A stretch of 64,000 nucleotides of DNA, taken from NCBI GenBank assembly GCA_036245525.1, contig BTPG01000004.1, positions 19,361,103 to 19,425,102 on the forward strand. Direction: 5' to 3'. Below, one piece after another: positions 30,887 through 40,476 of this stretch (position 1 is its first letter; each line of letters starts with the position of its first letter). The notes beneath the pieces were generated by a model. That model saw nothing but the letters and a program-made list of their open reading frames with translations, made no database searches and had not been told where the DNA came from. This DNA is from Semisulcospira habei (lineage: Eukaryota > Mollusca > Gastropoda > Semisulcospiridae). Made by a program: the position numbers and the translations under genes.

Positions 30887-30946
30887 TGGGAGGTTGGGGG
30901 GGAGGGTGGTTGGGGGGTTAGGAGGAGGAGGGGGGGGGGGAGGGGC
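30887..30946. repeat. G-rich tract
   Basis: Runs of GGG or longer separated by T and A, with G-quadruplex potential on the plus strand. Confidence 0.75.
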
Positions 30947-31057
30947 ATTATTTATTTTAGCAAAGGTGAATCAATAACCCATTTAATCCCATGGCCTGAT
31001 TGAGTCAAGCTAATCTGGCACTACCCTTGAACAGTTGCACTAAATGGGGCTAACTTG

Positions 31058-32620
31058 CAACAAGAAAGACTCATTATGGCTCACGTTTATAACCTATTTA
31101 CATGAGTGACCTTCGTGACAATAAGGGCTGGCTTCTGCACCAGCAAAATCCATGTTTTCTGAAAATGTAAGCATTTCTCACACATCTGTCCACCCCCTGT
31201 GACCCATGACCTTTGCAATGAGTCGACTAAGTTAGTATGCATAGGAAGGTCTTATCATCAGCTAACTTTGTGCCAAATTTGATAGAAAAATTTGCAAAAA
31301 TGTTGATATCTACAATTTTATCAAACATCTGCCTGCCTCTTGTGACCTTTGACCTTTCCAAGGGGTCATCCAAATTAGTATGCACAGATATGTCTTACCA
31401 TCAGGTTTCTCTGTACCAAATTTGGGTTTGAAGTTGTGAATAATATTTGAGAAAAAAACATCTTTTGTCAAAATATGGCTATTTTGGGACTATTTCCGGA
31501 GCTCTTGTGTGACCCTTGACCTTTCCGAGGATCAACCAAATTAGTATGCATAGAAAGGTCTTACCATCAGGTATCTCTGTACCAAGTTTGGGTTTGAAGT
31601 TGTGAATAGTACTTGAGAAAAAACATCTTGTGTCAAAATATGGCTATTTTGGATCCATTTCCTGAGCTCTTGTGACCCTTGACCTTTCCGAGGGTTCATC
31701 CAAATTAGTATGCATAGATAGGTCTTACCATCAGGTGTCTCTGTAGCAAGTTTGTGTTTGAAGTTGTGAATAGTATTTGAAAAAAAAAATCTTTTGTCAA
31801 AATATAGCCATTTTGGACCTATTTCCTGAGGTCTTGTGACCCTTGACCTGTCCGAGGGATCAACCAAATTGTGACCCTCTCTCACAAAATCAGTCTTAAC
31901 TCGCATTTTGGATGTTTTGACATATATACATTTATGAAAACTACAATGTTTGCTGATTATTGTGATATATGACTGTATGCTGTAGTGCAAAAATTGTAGA
32001 AGTTGTTAGTGTTTAAAGTTGTTAAAGCCTCTGGCGGCCATTTTGAGAAAACAGCCTGTGAAGTTTCTGTGTGCAGCATAATTAGGGCCAAGCTCAGACT
32101 TTTAAAATCATTTTTAACCTATTTAATGGCATTTTTGATGATAAAGATTTTAACTGTACGATACTTTGGTTTATGTAGAATACATTTATGCAAAAAAGTG
32201 AAAATGACCCAGATTGGCCCCCACCACATATTATTGTGTGTAGTGCTGATCGGCTCCCTGCGAGTTAAGACTGGTTTCGTGAGAGAGGGTCACAATTAGT
32301 ATGCATATAATGGCCTTATGATCAGGTATCTTTGTACCAAGTTTGGACTTGAAGTTGTAAATAGTATTTGAGAAAAAATTAATTATGTCAAAATATAGCT
32401 ATTATTGACCTATTTCCTGATCCCCTGTGACCTTTACCTTTGCGAGAGGTCACTCAAATTGGTATGTTTAGAAAGATCTTGCCACAAAATATCCTTGGCC
32501 CAAGTTTGAAGGCTGTGGCTTGAATAGTCTCCAAGAAAATGCCAACATTTAAGTGTACCTCGGACGCCCTACAGACTACCACTGGCCCAAAACAGCTTCG
32601 CACGTGAGCCAAAAATTGTT
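31058..32620. repeat. TandT array: ~165-bp tandem monomers with CACGTG-bearing ends
   Basis: Monomers recur at 164-166 bp spacing (GTATGCA at 31378, 31544 and 31708) and share GACCCTTGACCTTTCC, GGTCTTACCATCAGGTATCT and TTTGGGTTTGAAGTTGTGAA. The left edge has CAACAAGAAAG and TTATGGCTCACG. The right edge has CGCACGTGAGCCAAAAA, so the ends are short inverted repeats. Four more arrays lie at 52340-58850. Confidence 0.85.
31871..32293. mobile_element. 423-bp MITE inserted in a TandT monomer
   Basis: Ends are complementary over about 34 bp: GTGACCCTCTCTCACAAAAT on the left and CGTGAGAGAGGGTCAC on the right. AATT flanks both sides (31867-31870 and 32294-32297) and the monomer reads on normally across the insertion. 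No coding capacity. Confidence 0.85.
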
Positions 32621-32837
32621 CCTTTTTAGATATGGTCACATAGGTACAGGTACAGGAAATGTCAAATGCTTTAAAAACTGGCATAAGAAAGTATAATCAG
32701 AGGCTCTAAAACCTAGGGCAGGCCCAACAATCAACCTATTTGTGTTCTGCACTGGGGTATGAGGAAATTGGCACACTTTAAGCATACAGTTTATCTCTAG
32801 GGCCGAATATGACACTATGCCTCAAGCCCATGAACTT

Positions 32838-32926
32838 TTAACCCTATGTCCATCAGTGGCGCTTTTTGTCACCATGACGCCTGCACAATTCATTATGGCA
32901 AAAAGCGCTACCAACAGCCAAAAGGT
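32838..32926. repeat. PalE hairpin
   Basis: TTAACCCTATGTCCATCAGT on the left and CTACCAACAGCCAAAAGG on the right, with an imperfect stem. Confidence 0.75.
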
Positions 32927-32937
32927 TCAGAGATGAA

Positions 32938-33025
32938 CTTTGGCTGTCCACAGAGCTTTTTGTCTAGGCGATTCCTGCAGGACTCACCTGGATGAAAAGC
33001 GCTATTAAGACAGCCAAAGGGATAA
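32938..33025. repeat. PalE hairpin 11 bp from a numb splice donor
   Basis: CTTTGGCTGTCCACAGAGCT paired with GACAGCCAAAGGGATAA. On the numb strand it starts 11 nt into the intron that follows the exon at 33037-33300. Confidence 0.85.
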
Positions 33026-33036
33026 GGTATACTCAC

Positions 33037-33300
33037 TTTGAGAAGCAGGCGAAGTGTGCTGCCTCATCAGAACGTGTTGCTGGCCCATGGACTGTGAAAC
33101 ATGGGCGGCTGGCATGGAGGCCTGATGCGCTAGGTGTGCCCCGGACGAGCTGGTCATGTGTCCCTCGGCAGGAGCCTTGCCGTATGCTGTGAATGGGTCA
33201 TCCGTTGACATGGCGCTTAGTCCTTGCGTCAACTGCTGGCACATCTGTGCGATGGAGTCCTCATGTTCGGGGGACACCTCGTGGATAGTCTCCCCTATGG
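33037..33300 (-). CDS. numb: Numb, exon 6 in window: NumbF-like region
   Basis: Donor GTGAGT (complement at 33031-33036) and acceptor TTCCTTTCAG set the edges. The exon enters with two bases and leaves with one, in phase with both neighbours. It encodes EHEDSIAQMCQQLTQGL and then STDDPFTAYG, matching the conserved Numb block in which an acidic stretch, a C-x-Q-helix and a DPF motif follow each other. The rest is Ser/His/Gln/Met-rich and poorly conserved. The DPF is expected to contact AP-2. Confidence 0.92.
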
Positions 33301-33365
33301 CTGAAAGGAAAAAATAAGTCATTGTGATGATTTCATGGATATTATCTGCACACATACACAAAGAA

Positions 33366-33759
33366 TTGATTGTACATTGATTGTACATTGCTTAACGTCC
33401 CGACAGCAACAAGGCTTTCTCAGGACGTGCCTGCACTGCTTGTGAAAAAAAAATAAATAAACAGAACATTGAATGTATGTTGCCAGCCGGTCAAATACAT
33501 TAAATAAACCTAACACATGGGGCCTAAATAAAGCTAAGACCATTTAGCAACACACATCCAATATCAAGAGCTACAGGCAGTGCAGACAGTAGGGAGAGTT
33601 TTAAAAAGGCAAATACAGGTGAATGGACAAAGGGTAGACAGAAACACATGCCCCAGAATAGAGAGAAAAACCCACCCTGTGGGGCTGACCAGGGTGACCC
33701 TGGGAACTAAAAAATACCTAACCCCACCCAAGTCCCCCAGGGCAGACCCGGGTGGGGTG
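33366..33759 (-). mobile_element. SINE-like retroposon, copy 1, with 14-bp target duplication
   Basis: Flanked by ACATACACAAAGAA at 33352-33365 and 33760-33773. Read on the minus strand it starts with CACCCCACCCGGG text and ends GTTAAGCAATGTACAATCAA, a short ATCAA-type tail. It is highly similar to 60214-60584. No polymerase III box was confidently seen, so it may be a LINE 3' end instead of a true SINE. Confidence 0.8.
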
Positions 33760-33790
33760 ACATACACAAAGAAACAGACACAACAATAAG

Positions 33791-33857
33791 TTAACCCCCT
33801 CGTGCACACAATCACTGGACCTATAAACAGTACCAGCAACTGTCTGCACAAGGTTAA
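33791..33857. repeat. PalF hairpin joined to PalB
   Basis: TTAACCCCCTCGTGCACACA to GTCTGCACAAGGTTAA. Confidence 0.8.
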
Positions 33858-34057
33858 CCCATTTAGCCCCAACGCACTGCAGCAGGAGATGGATCCACCA
33901 TAATTCAAGGATAGTGCCAGATTAGCATGGTGCAATCAAGCGCCAAGCTTATCTGGCACAACCCTTGAATTATCCTGGTCAATCCATCTCCTGCGACTGG
34001 TACAGTTGTTAGGCGACACCTCCAAAAAAAATGCAGCCATGGGGTTAAATGGGATAA
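33854..34057. mobile_element. PalB element, diverged core
   Basis: TTAACCCATTTAGCCCCAAC to GGTTAAATGGGATAA. The core arms have several mismatches. Confidence 0.85.
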
Positions 34058-35999
34058 ACAGATGTGTGAAGTGACCAATACATGTATATCATTTCTTCTA
34101 TTATTACAGTTCACTTACTGTCACTACCGCTGATAGTGACAGGCCTATCGTAACCATAATCTACCATCCCCACACCAATCCGGTTCGTAAAATCCTTCTT
34201 TCTAACTGGGGTCTTTTGTCATCCAGTAAAGAGTCTGCTGCTATCTTTTCTGAACCTCTGTTGGTAGCTTTCAAGAGGGATATTAATTTATGGGACATGC
34301 TTGTTCGCTCTACTCTCAAGCCTCGTCATACCACCGACCCTCCGGCTCCACTCCGTGCAATATTCCTAATTGCAACACGTGTCCTTTTATTTGCCCTTCC
34401 ACTGTGGTGAATGGTCCACATTACAAATTCAACATAGACAGATACTTCACGTGTCAAACCACCAACGTGATTTATGTCATCTCCTGTGTGAAATGCGGCC
34501 AACTCTATGTTGGAGAGACGGAAAGAACCATCAACGACCGTTTCAAAGAACATCTTCAGTCTGTCAAGTACCAATACAACAGACCGGTCGGACGACATTT
34601 CAATCAGGCCGACCACTCCATCTCGGACATTCGGATTAAGGGCCTCTGGCTTATGCAAGCCAGTACTGTCTGGGCCAGGAAAGACCGGGAAAAATTTCTG
34701 ATTAATAAACTGGGCACTGTGGCGCCACTCGGGATGAATATGAAAGAATAACATTTGTTACCTTGCTTGTGTCTGCTAACTGTACCTTTACCTCACTGTG
34801 TCACTTCTGTTTTACTACTCACTAACCAGATAGGTGAGGCTGGTGCTAGTTGATATGTACATATCCCTTGGAGACTTTCTCAGCACTGGCCGAACTTTTA
34901 GTTGGATCCCTTGCTCTTCCCCGTCGGGCGCCCGGTCTCAGGCTCACGGATTGATGCGCGGTTGTGGGGCAGGGCGATCGTGTGCATCCCTTGGGGATGT
35001 ATGTGGTCGTCTTGTTGCGTGCCTGTGTTTTTCTGTGGGCTGATGGGTGCCTGTTGGGTGGGGCTGGTGGCTCTGGCTGGTTGTCTTCTTTTCCCCTTTA
35101 TTCTCTTTATCTTTCTCCCTCTTCCTCCCCTCCTACCCCCCTTAATTCTTCTCTAGCCCACTTTCTCTCTTTACGCTTTTTCCTTTACCTTTCTTCCCCT
35201 TCCTCCTTCCCCCCCCCCCCCCCGCCTCTCTCCCCCCCCCCTCCCTCTATATATAATTTTTGTTTTTTGGTTTTTTGTTTGTTTGTTGAGTTACCCTTGA
35301 AGACGGTTTCACAACTACCTACTCTCCACTTATACCAATATTCTCTTACTGAATTTGATTATTTGCTTTGTTTCAATGACTTATTACTTGTTGTGTACCG
35401 TGCTAAATACTGGGTTTTTTTTCCCGGGGTCCTCCCATTTTTCCCCGAGGTAGTCCTCAACTTGAAGGTGATATAAAGTTTGCCTTCGGGTTGGTGTTTA
35501 GCAGGCTTTGTGCATTAGACACTCAGCCTACTTCGTGCCCAAGGGTACTCCCCGTTCGTTCTCTCTCTTTTTCTCTCTCTCCCTCTCGCCGTCTCTCTCT
35601 CTCTCTCTGTCTCTGGCCTCACATACACGCATTTCCTTTTGCTCGCTCCTGCGCGTGCTTACACACACTCTTGTCTCTCATGTTCAGTTTTTCTCCGAGT
35701 CTCTCTCATGATTTTTTCATTGACGTCATTTTTACTTTTTACGCACTTTTGTTCTTCCTTTTCTTTTATTTTATTTTGTTTTATTTTACGTCACCTCCTT
35801 CAGTTGCCACATTCTTTCTGCGAGTGAAGATAAGTAGCGGCTAAACTCTCTGTTTGTTTGTTTGTCTATTTTGACAAAGGGTATTTACCCAAAATATTAA
35901 TAAATTGTGTTGTACCCGTCTTTTCTAAGCGTGTTTCTTTCTCTGTTGGGTACTTCTTTGCATTTTACACGCTTGGCAATCACCTTTTTGGTCTGGATT
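34058..35999 (+). mobile_element. 5'-truncated Penelope-like element
   Basis: Codes for the linker after the reverse transcriptase and a GIY-YIG endonuclease, then has a ~1.2-kb 3' region with C/T-rich tracts (35080-35250 and 35540-35620). It ends near 35999 with CACCTTTTTGGTCTGGATT, the tail also found at 9313 and 9707. It lies antisense in a numb intron. The left boundary is approximate and the RT is missing. Confidence 0.75.
34120..34751 (+). pseudogene. Penelope-like GIY-YIG endonuclease, frameshifted fragment
   Basis: Linker text (HPHTNPVRKILLSNWGLLSS, then NLWDMLVRSTL) is typical of the segment after the Penelope RT. A frameshift near 34345 leads into CNIPNCNTCP and YVISCVKCGQLYVGETERT, the GIY-YIG-type core, followed by DRFKEHL, GRHFNQADHS and the late glutamate in REKFLINKLGT. 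This nuclease nicks target DNA in Penelope-like elements. The endonuclease half itself is open to the stop at 34751. The RT fingers and palm are absent. Confidence 0.85.
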
Positions 36000-36183
36000 G
36001 CTTAGTTCACATACTGAATTTCTATTCAATGGCATGACACTTCAGACTTTCAGACTGTTGGATTTTTTAATTTTTTTTATTTGCAGAGGGTGAGGGTTGG
36101 GTGTGGGGGGTGGTGATGTGGGGGGATGGGTATTTGGTTTTGTTTGCTTTTTCCCCTGGTGAGATAAAACATAAGGGGGCGTC

Positions 36184-36393
36184 TTAACCCTTATCATTCG
36201 GAATACACCAGTGTGTGAAATAAGTTTGACTAAAATAGTTCAAGGGTAGTGCAGAATAGCTTGGCGCCAAGCTATTCTGGCACCACCTTAGAACTAAAGC
36301 CAGTGGTCTATATCCTTATGTGTAAGTACTATAATGTAGCTTACATATGGCAGTGTACAAATTTGAAGCTTTTAGCCTCAGTATATGGGTTAA
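36184..36393. mobile_element. PalA element with a shortened loop
   Basis: TTAACCCTTATCATTCGGAA to GTATATGGGTTAA. The loop is reduced to GGCGCC shared by the two arms. Confidence 0.85.
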
Positions 36394-37127
36394 TGTTGTA
36401 AGAATGTTGCAAGTGTCCAAAGTGGAAAGGTACTTTGGACACTTTGTGAAGCCCTCAAAGTGCCTCCAAATATCGCAGTGTGTATGCTCTGCGAAGTTGC
36501 CTGGCCTTGGGTCAACTGCTTGGCACTGTTTGGTGAAGTTACGTCTCAGACACTGCCAAGGAATTACTTTTAGTGACTCTTCTATAATTTGAGAGATAGC
36601 CAGTCCTGTAGTGTTTAAGATGAAATCATGACAGATGCTGGATACATAAGTAAAACACCTATGGCCAACAGCTGTCTACAGCCAGTTTGCGGACACTTCC
36701 ACCAGACTTGGAGATTGGACTACAACAGCACACTGCAGATACGAAAGGTACCCATCCCACACAAAAAACATAACACAAAATGCGGTAGTACAGATAGGAT
36801 CATCGACAGTGAATTCAAAGTGAGGCAGTGTGCAAGGGACAGTGTCGCAATATGGCAGCCCTCGATAGACTGCCGGTGATGAGAATGCTTCAAGCTACGA
36901 TGATGCAAGAGCTTGGTGATGTTCACCCGGCCACTTTGGGATATAAATATGTGCTTTAAGACACCATAATAATGTGTTCTGACCCTACTACTAGTACTAG
37001 GCTTCAAACTGTCGACAGAGATGACCCTAAATCAGATATTGGCAATTGACTAGTCCGTCGCACTCTGGTCTTTTGCACCGAGTGTTAGAAAGTAACAATT
37101 CTGCCACATACTTAACTTGAGGTAAAG

Positions 37128-37211
37128 TTAACCCTTTGGCTGTCAGTAGCCCTTTTCATTTAGGAGATTTTGGCACCACAGCAAAAAACAAGACCGACAG
37201 CCAAGGGTTAA
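37128..37211. repeat. PalE hairpin
   Basis: TTAACCCTTTGGCTGTCAGT to CCGACAGCCAAGGGTTAA. The interior has diverged. Confidence 0.85.
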
Positions 37212-37404
37212 AAATTGTGACAATACACAGAGGCAGGCCAGGGTTTTGCATTTTTGTAGCATTTTAGTGTTATCTCCTGCAATCTGGACATTAAACTTAT
37301 ATTTCTGATGTAAGTGTAAGAAAGTGCTCAGTTTTGATAATACAGAAATTTCTGTCTGCCAGCTTTCACTTGTGCAAGAGAAGTTAACCTTCCTGTACAC
37401 TCAC

Positions 37405-37629
37405 CACCTTTTCCATTCTGGGAGGGGGAATCAAACACAGCGTTTTGCCGCTGTAGGGTGGACGGCAGCTCATTGAGGCGAAGAGAAAGGGTTCGCTTGA
37501 ACGGCGAAGAAACCTCCTGCAGCTTCTCGAAGCCTCGAAAAGACCCTTGGCGCTGAAGAGCGGCAGCTGTAGCGTGGGGCCTCGAAACAGCAAATGGGTT
37601 GTCGATCATTCGTACCGGCACTGGCTCGA
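37405..37629 (-). CDS. numb: Numb, exon 5 in window: conserved phosphorylation block
   Basis: Edges are acceptor TTTCCAG and donor GTGAGT, phase two bases in and one base out. It encodes DNPFAV, then RQGSFRGFEKL and then FKRTLSLRLNELPSTLQR. The two serines in QGSFRGF and TLSLR contexts correspond to the aPKC/CaMK-type sites of vertebrate Numb that control membrane release and 14-3-3 binding. This conservation supports orthology to Numb and not to another PTB adaptor. An extra NPF is present here. Confidence 0.93.
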
Positions 37630-37760
37630 CTGGAAAGACAAACACAGCCTACACTGAAGCCTGACATCAATAGAAAAGAATCATCTGCACGCAGAAATGA
37701 GGATGCATCACTCATGTGGATGAAATTCCCAATTCTGGAGTTGTCGTCTAAAGATCACTG

Positions 37761-37851
37761 TTAACCTTTGGCTGTCAGTAGCGGATTTTGTCAATATAAA
37801 TCCTGCAGGAATCATCACGACAAAAACTGCTACCAACAGCCAAAGGGTTAA
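37761..37851. repeat. PalE hairpin
   Basis: TTAACCTTTGGCTGTCAGTA to CAACAGCCAAAGGGTTAA, centred on CCTGCAGG. Confidence 0.9.
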
Positions 37852-37863
37852 GGAGTAAGATCC

Positions 37864-37990
37864 ACCATCTTAGTTCACTTCAAGGGAAGTGTCAACATGT
37901 TTTCTGGCATCAACTATCATGCATGGTCAAAGCTATTCTGCACCACCTTTGAACTATCATGGTCAATACATATTTATTGCAGTGTGTCAG
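37864..37990. repeat. Degenerate core-hairpin element
   Basis: Arms around TTCAAGGGAAGTGTCAAC and CTTTGAACTATCATGGTCAA, strongly diverged. Confidence 0.5.
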
Positions 37991-38059
37991 GGCAACAGTC
38001 ATATACATGTAAAGTTACATAATTAAACTAAACAGTGTGTTTAGAAAGGTGTTTAGAAA

Positions 38060-38170
38060 CACACATCTTATGAGCCTGTGCTGTTGGCAGAGGCTCATAA
38101 GGATATATGTCTCTTCCTCACACCACTTTGAATCAACGTTCCTAGACAGGCTGGGCTCTTTGGGAAGATG
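38060..38170. repeat. PalD fragment, left of the hAT-like insertion
   Basis: ATGAGCCTGTGCTGTTGGCA and GGCTCATAAGGATATATGTC keep the stem. The PalD right flank is cut at 38170 and may continue at 39432. Confidence 0.6.
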
Positions 38171-38372
38171 CAGGGATGTCACTGGCCGTCGGACACCGGA
38201 CATAGTCCGAGTGACTTGGCCTAATGTCCGATGAACAGAAAGATCAGCAGGACAAATGTCCGATTGTTTGTTTCAAAAAGAGGACATGTGTCCGATTGTT
38301 TTTCCGTTGATCGCGGACACCGCTAGCGACATTTCTTTCCGAGTAGGCTGGCGCTTTGCGGTAGTCGGCTTT

Positions 38373-38551
38373 ACACTGCGCGAGCGAGTGACGTGTAGTG
38401 TGTTATTCCCGGCAACGCCCTCTGATTGGCTGACCCTAAAGTTCAGCTATTTTTAGCGAAAGCGAGACTGCGCGAGCGAGGGTCGTGTAGAGTGTGATTC
38501 CGTAAACATCGCCTTCTGATTGGCTGCCCCTAAAGTTCAGCTATTTTCAGC
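38373..38551. repeat. Tandem ~95-bp duplication with CCAAT-type boxes inside the hAT-like element
   Basis: ACTGCGCGAGCGAG, CTGATTGGCTG and CCTAAAGTTCAGCTATTTT occur twice (from 38373 and from 38467). CTGATTGGCTG contains an inverted CCAAT box and the block is GC-rich for this region, so it may be promoter-like. Confidence 0.65.
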
Positions 38552-38811
38552 TAGGAGGGGTACCACTGTTCAACAGGACTCAGAAAAACCATCCACTTCT
38601 GCTGAGTGATCAGCTCATATCAGTTCCACTGAGTCTGAGGGTGTCATTTTGATTTTCAAGTCAGTGTAGCAGCCTACTACATGTAGTGAAGTTTCAGATA
38701 AATCTAACAAATGTAGCCTATTGACAAGGCCTTTTTAAAGTATTTTCTGCATTAGTTTTCTACATTTGTTCATCATGCCTATTAGCCACAAAAGTGTGAG
38801 AATTTAAATCT

Positions 38812-38894
38812 TTAACCCATTTGCTACCAGAAACCTGCTGAGGCCCATGCTGGAAGCATGGGCCACAGCAGGTTTCTGGTAGCGAATGGGTTAA
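38812..38894. repeat. PalK hairpin nested in the hAT-like element
   Basis: TTAACCCATTTGCTACCAGA to TAGCGAATGGGTTAA, 83 bp. The arms are almost perfect around CATGCTGGAAGCATG. Only copy seen in the window. Confidence 0.9.
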
Positions 38895-39656
38895 TGACAA
38901 CATGAACAAGTAAACAAAAAAAATAGTAACTGGAATGATTTTTTTTTCTTATACAGTTTCTTACAGAAAGCTCATCTCCTTAGGCTTACTAATCATTACA
39001 TTTCCGTTTAGTCAGTACATGGTCTAATATTTTTATAATGCTATTCTAGTCAGTACATTTCCTTGCACTGTGAATTCCTTGAAGTGCCAAAATGACAGTT
39101 TAGTTTGTGAGTTGTGAGCCTGAGCATGAAGAATTTGCTACCTCTGTTACAAGGCCCTGATATGTTTTTCATGCGAATCTGCGATGACAGTATTATCTGA
39201 ATGACATAATAACTTGTTCACTTTTCTTTGCCTTTTTACGTTTATGTCCTTTTCGTCAACAGTCAATAAATATCTCACTCAGCCTGTGTTTATGTGGTTT
39301 CTGTTTTACTATCAGTTTTGTCATGCGCGAAATGTCCTATTGTTTTGTCCCAATTCAGGACAAATGTCCTATCCCTCTGCCACCCTCCAGGACATTTGTC
39401 CTAAAGGTGTCCAGCTCCAGTGACATCCCTGAAGATGTCAGAAACACACCGGTAATCAGGGAGGATCAAATCTACTCATCATTTGCCAAATGCCAGGTGA
39501 TTTTTGTCTGGCAAAGCAATCATGTTTCTAGTAGCCCAAATGGCGAAAGAACATTTCACAACCCTCAAACACAAAATTCTTTGTGCTACCAGAGAAAAAT
39601 CTGGGCTCCCAGTTTTCACTTGGATTGTAGTTTGAATGGCTACTAGAGTCCTACCC

Positions 39657-39790
39657 AGCAAGAAAAAGACCTTCAGGCTGACGTCAGCCGCAGTGTGCGG
39701 GCCCACTGTGGCCGATGTTGGCCTGAGGACCTTCTCCTTCTCTCCTTCTCTGCAGCCGCCGTTGGTCCGAAGACCTTTGCGTACTGGGTT
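39657..39790. repeat. PalH foldback
   Basis: AGACCTTCAGGCTGACGTCA paired with GATGTTGGCCTGAGGACCTT, plus an outer GAAGACCTTTGCGTACTGGG. Confidence 0.6.
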
Positions 39791-39877
39791 AGCTTATTTG
39801 GTCCTCCCAGCACCATCTGCGAACACTGGCAGTCAATACTAGTAACTGTACAGAGCGAGAGGACTAACACCACTTAC

Positions 39878-40067
39878 TAGCCACGATAGCACTCTGTGGG
39901 TCTGCGATGCGCTCGGTGAGGGTGGTCTGGCGGAAGGACCCCGTGCGCGTGAAGCTGGTGCGGTCCTGGCTGTATGTCACTGTGACCCCCGTCTCCTTGT
40001 CACGCTTCTGCTTCTTCTCAAGGCAGATGGCAAAGGCGCAGCCCACGGCATGACTCAATCGCTCGCC
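39878..40067 (-). CDS. numb: Numb, exon 4 in window: C-terminal part of the PTB domain
   Basis: Acceptor CTCCTGCAG and donor GTAAGTG. It opens in phase 0 with [20 protein letters not shown] and ends one base into a codon (63 codons plus one base). This is the C-terminal alpha helix of the Numb PTB domain, which binds NPxY-like peptides and phosphoinositides, followed by [13 protein letters not shown], the strongly conserved segment next to the PTB. The match to Numb is near diagnostic. Confidence 0.95.
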
Positions 40068-40272
40068 CTGCAGGAGGCACCAGGCAAGTGCACGTCACGC
40101 CACCAGTCACATATGGACACACACACACACACAAAACATTGGAGGAGATGTGTCACAAACATGCATGCAGTGACAAAAGTGCGGAAAATAACACATCCAC
40201 GACCACATTAACCCTTTGTGCATTTAGCCACCAGTAATGTTTACTATTTAACAGGTTGGTTGGTTAGTTCAT

Positions 40273-40476
40273 TTAACCCCACGGTCATATTCACCAAAGT
40301 TTGGAGGTGTCACCTAACGACTATGTGCCAGTTGGCGGAGACTGATCGACCATGATAAATCAAGGGTATTGCCATATTAGCTTGGTGCCTGAACGTACCA
40401 AGATAATCTGGAACCATCATTGAATTATCAAGGTCGATCCATCTCCTGCTGTAGTGTGCTGGGACTAAATGGGTTA
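40273..40476. mobile_element. PalB element, diverged
   Basis: TTAACCCCACGGTCATATTC to GACTAAATGGGTTAA. A partial PalF (TTAACCCTTTGTGCATTTAG) precedes it at 40208. Confidence 0.8.

Larger units (their letters stand above)
30751..33036 (-). other. Numb intron with a ~165-bp monomer array and PalE copies
   Basis: Contains a G-rich tract (30887-30946), a degenerate PalB (30977-31052), the TandT array (31058-32620) with a nested 423-bp MITE, and two PalE hairpins (32838-32926 and 32938-33025). Confidence 0.7.
33301..37404 (-). other. Numb intron with a SINE-like copy, Penelope-like fragment and PalA
   Basis: Holds a SINE-like retroposon (33366-33759), PalF and PalB (33791-34057), the Penelope-like element (34058-35999), PalA (36184-36393) and PalE (37128-37211). 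A small open frame around 36628-36879 has no recognisable similarity, and 36.4-37.1 kb is otherwise unremarkable. Confidence 0.65.
38171..39431. mobile_element. hAT-like non-autonomous DNA element, 1261 bp
   Basis: Terminal inverted repeats CAGGGATGTCACTGG and CCAGTGACATCCCTG are perfect over 15 bp. AAGATG flanks both sides (38165-38170 and 39432-39437), shorter than the usual 8-bp hAT duplication. Subterminal GGACAAATGTCC-type motifs cluster near both ends, as expected of transposase binding sites. No transposase frame was seen. The CAGGG terminus suggests hAT, but other superfamilies are possible. Confidence 0.65.
37630..39877 (-). other. Numb intron with PalE, a hAT-like element and PalH
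   Basis: Holds PalE (37761-37851), a degenerate core-hairpin element (37864-37990), a PalD fragment (38060-38170) interrupted by the hAT-like element (38171-39431), and PalH (39657-39790). Confidence 0.65.

Noticed and set aside
31541..31990. 149-codon open frame on the minus strand, and similar ones at 52484-57483
   Set aside because: These are the TandT monomers read in one frame. Their similarity to each other reflects the DNA repeat, with no domain and frequent breaks. A decayed coding origin is not excluded but unsupported.
35491..35844. Ser/Leu/Phe-rich open frames of 117 and 170 codons at 34964-35844
   Set aside because: They come from C/T-rich simple sequence in the 3' region of the Penelope-like element.
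36628..36879. 83-codon open frame in a numb intron
   Set aside because: No recognisable homology, no splice or promoter context.
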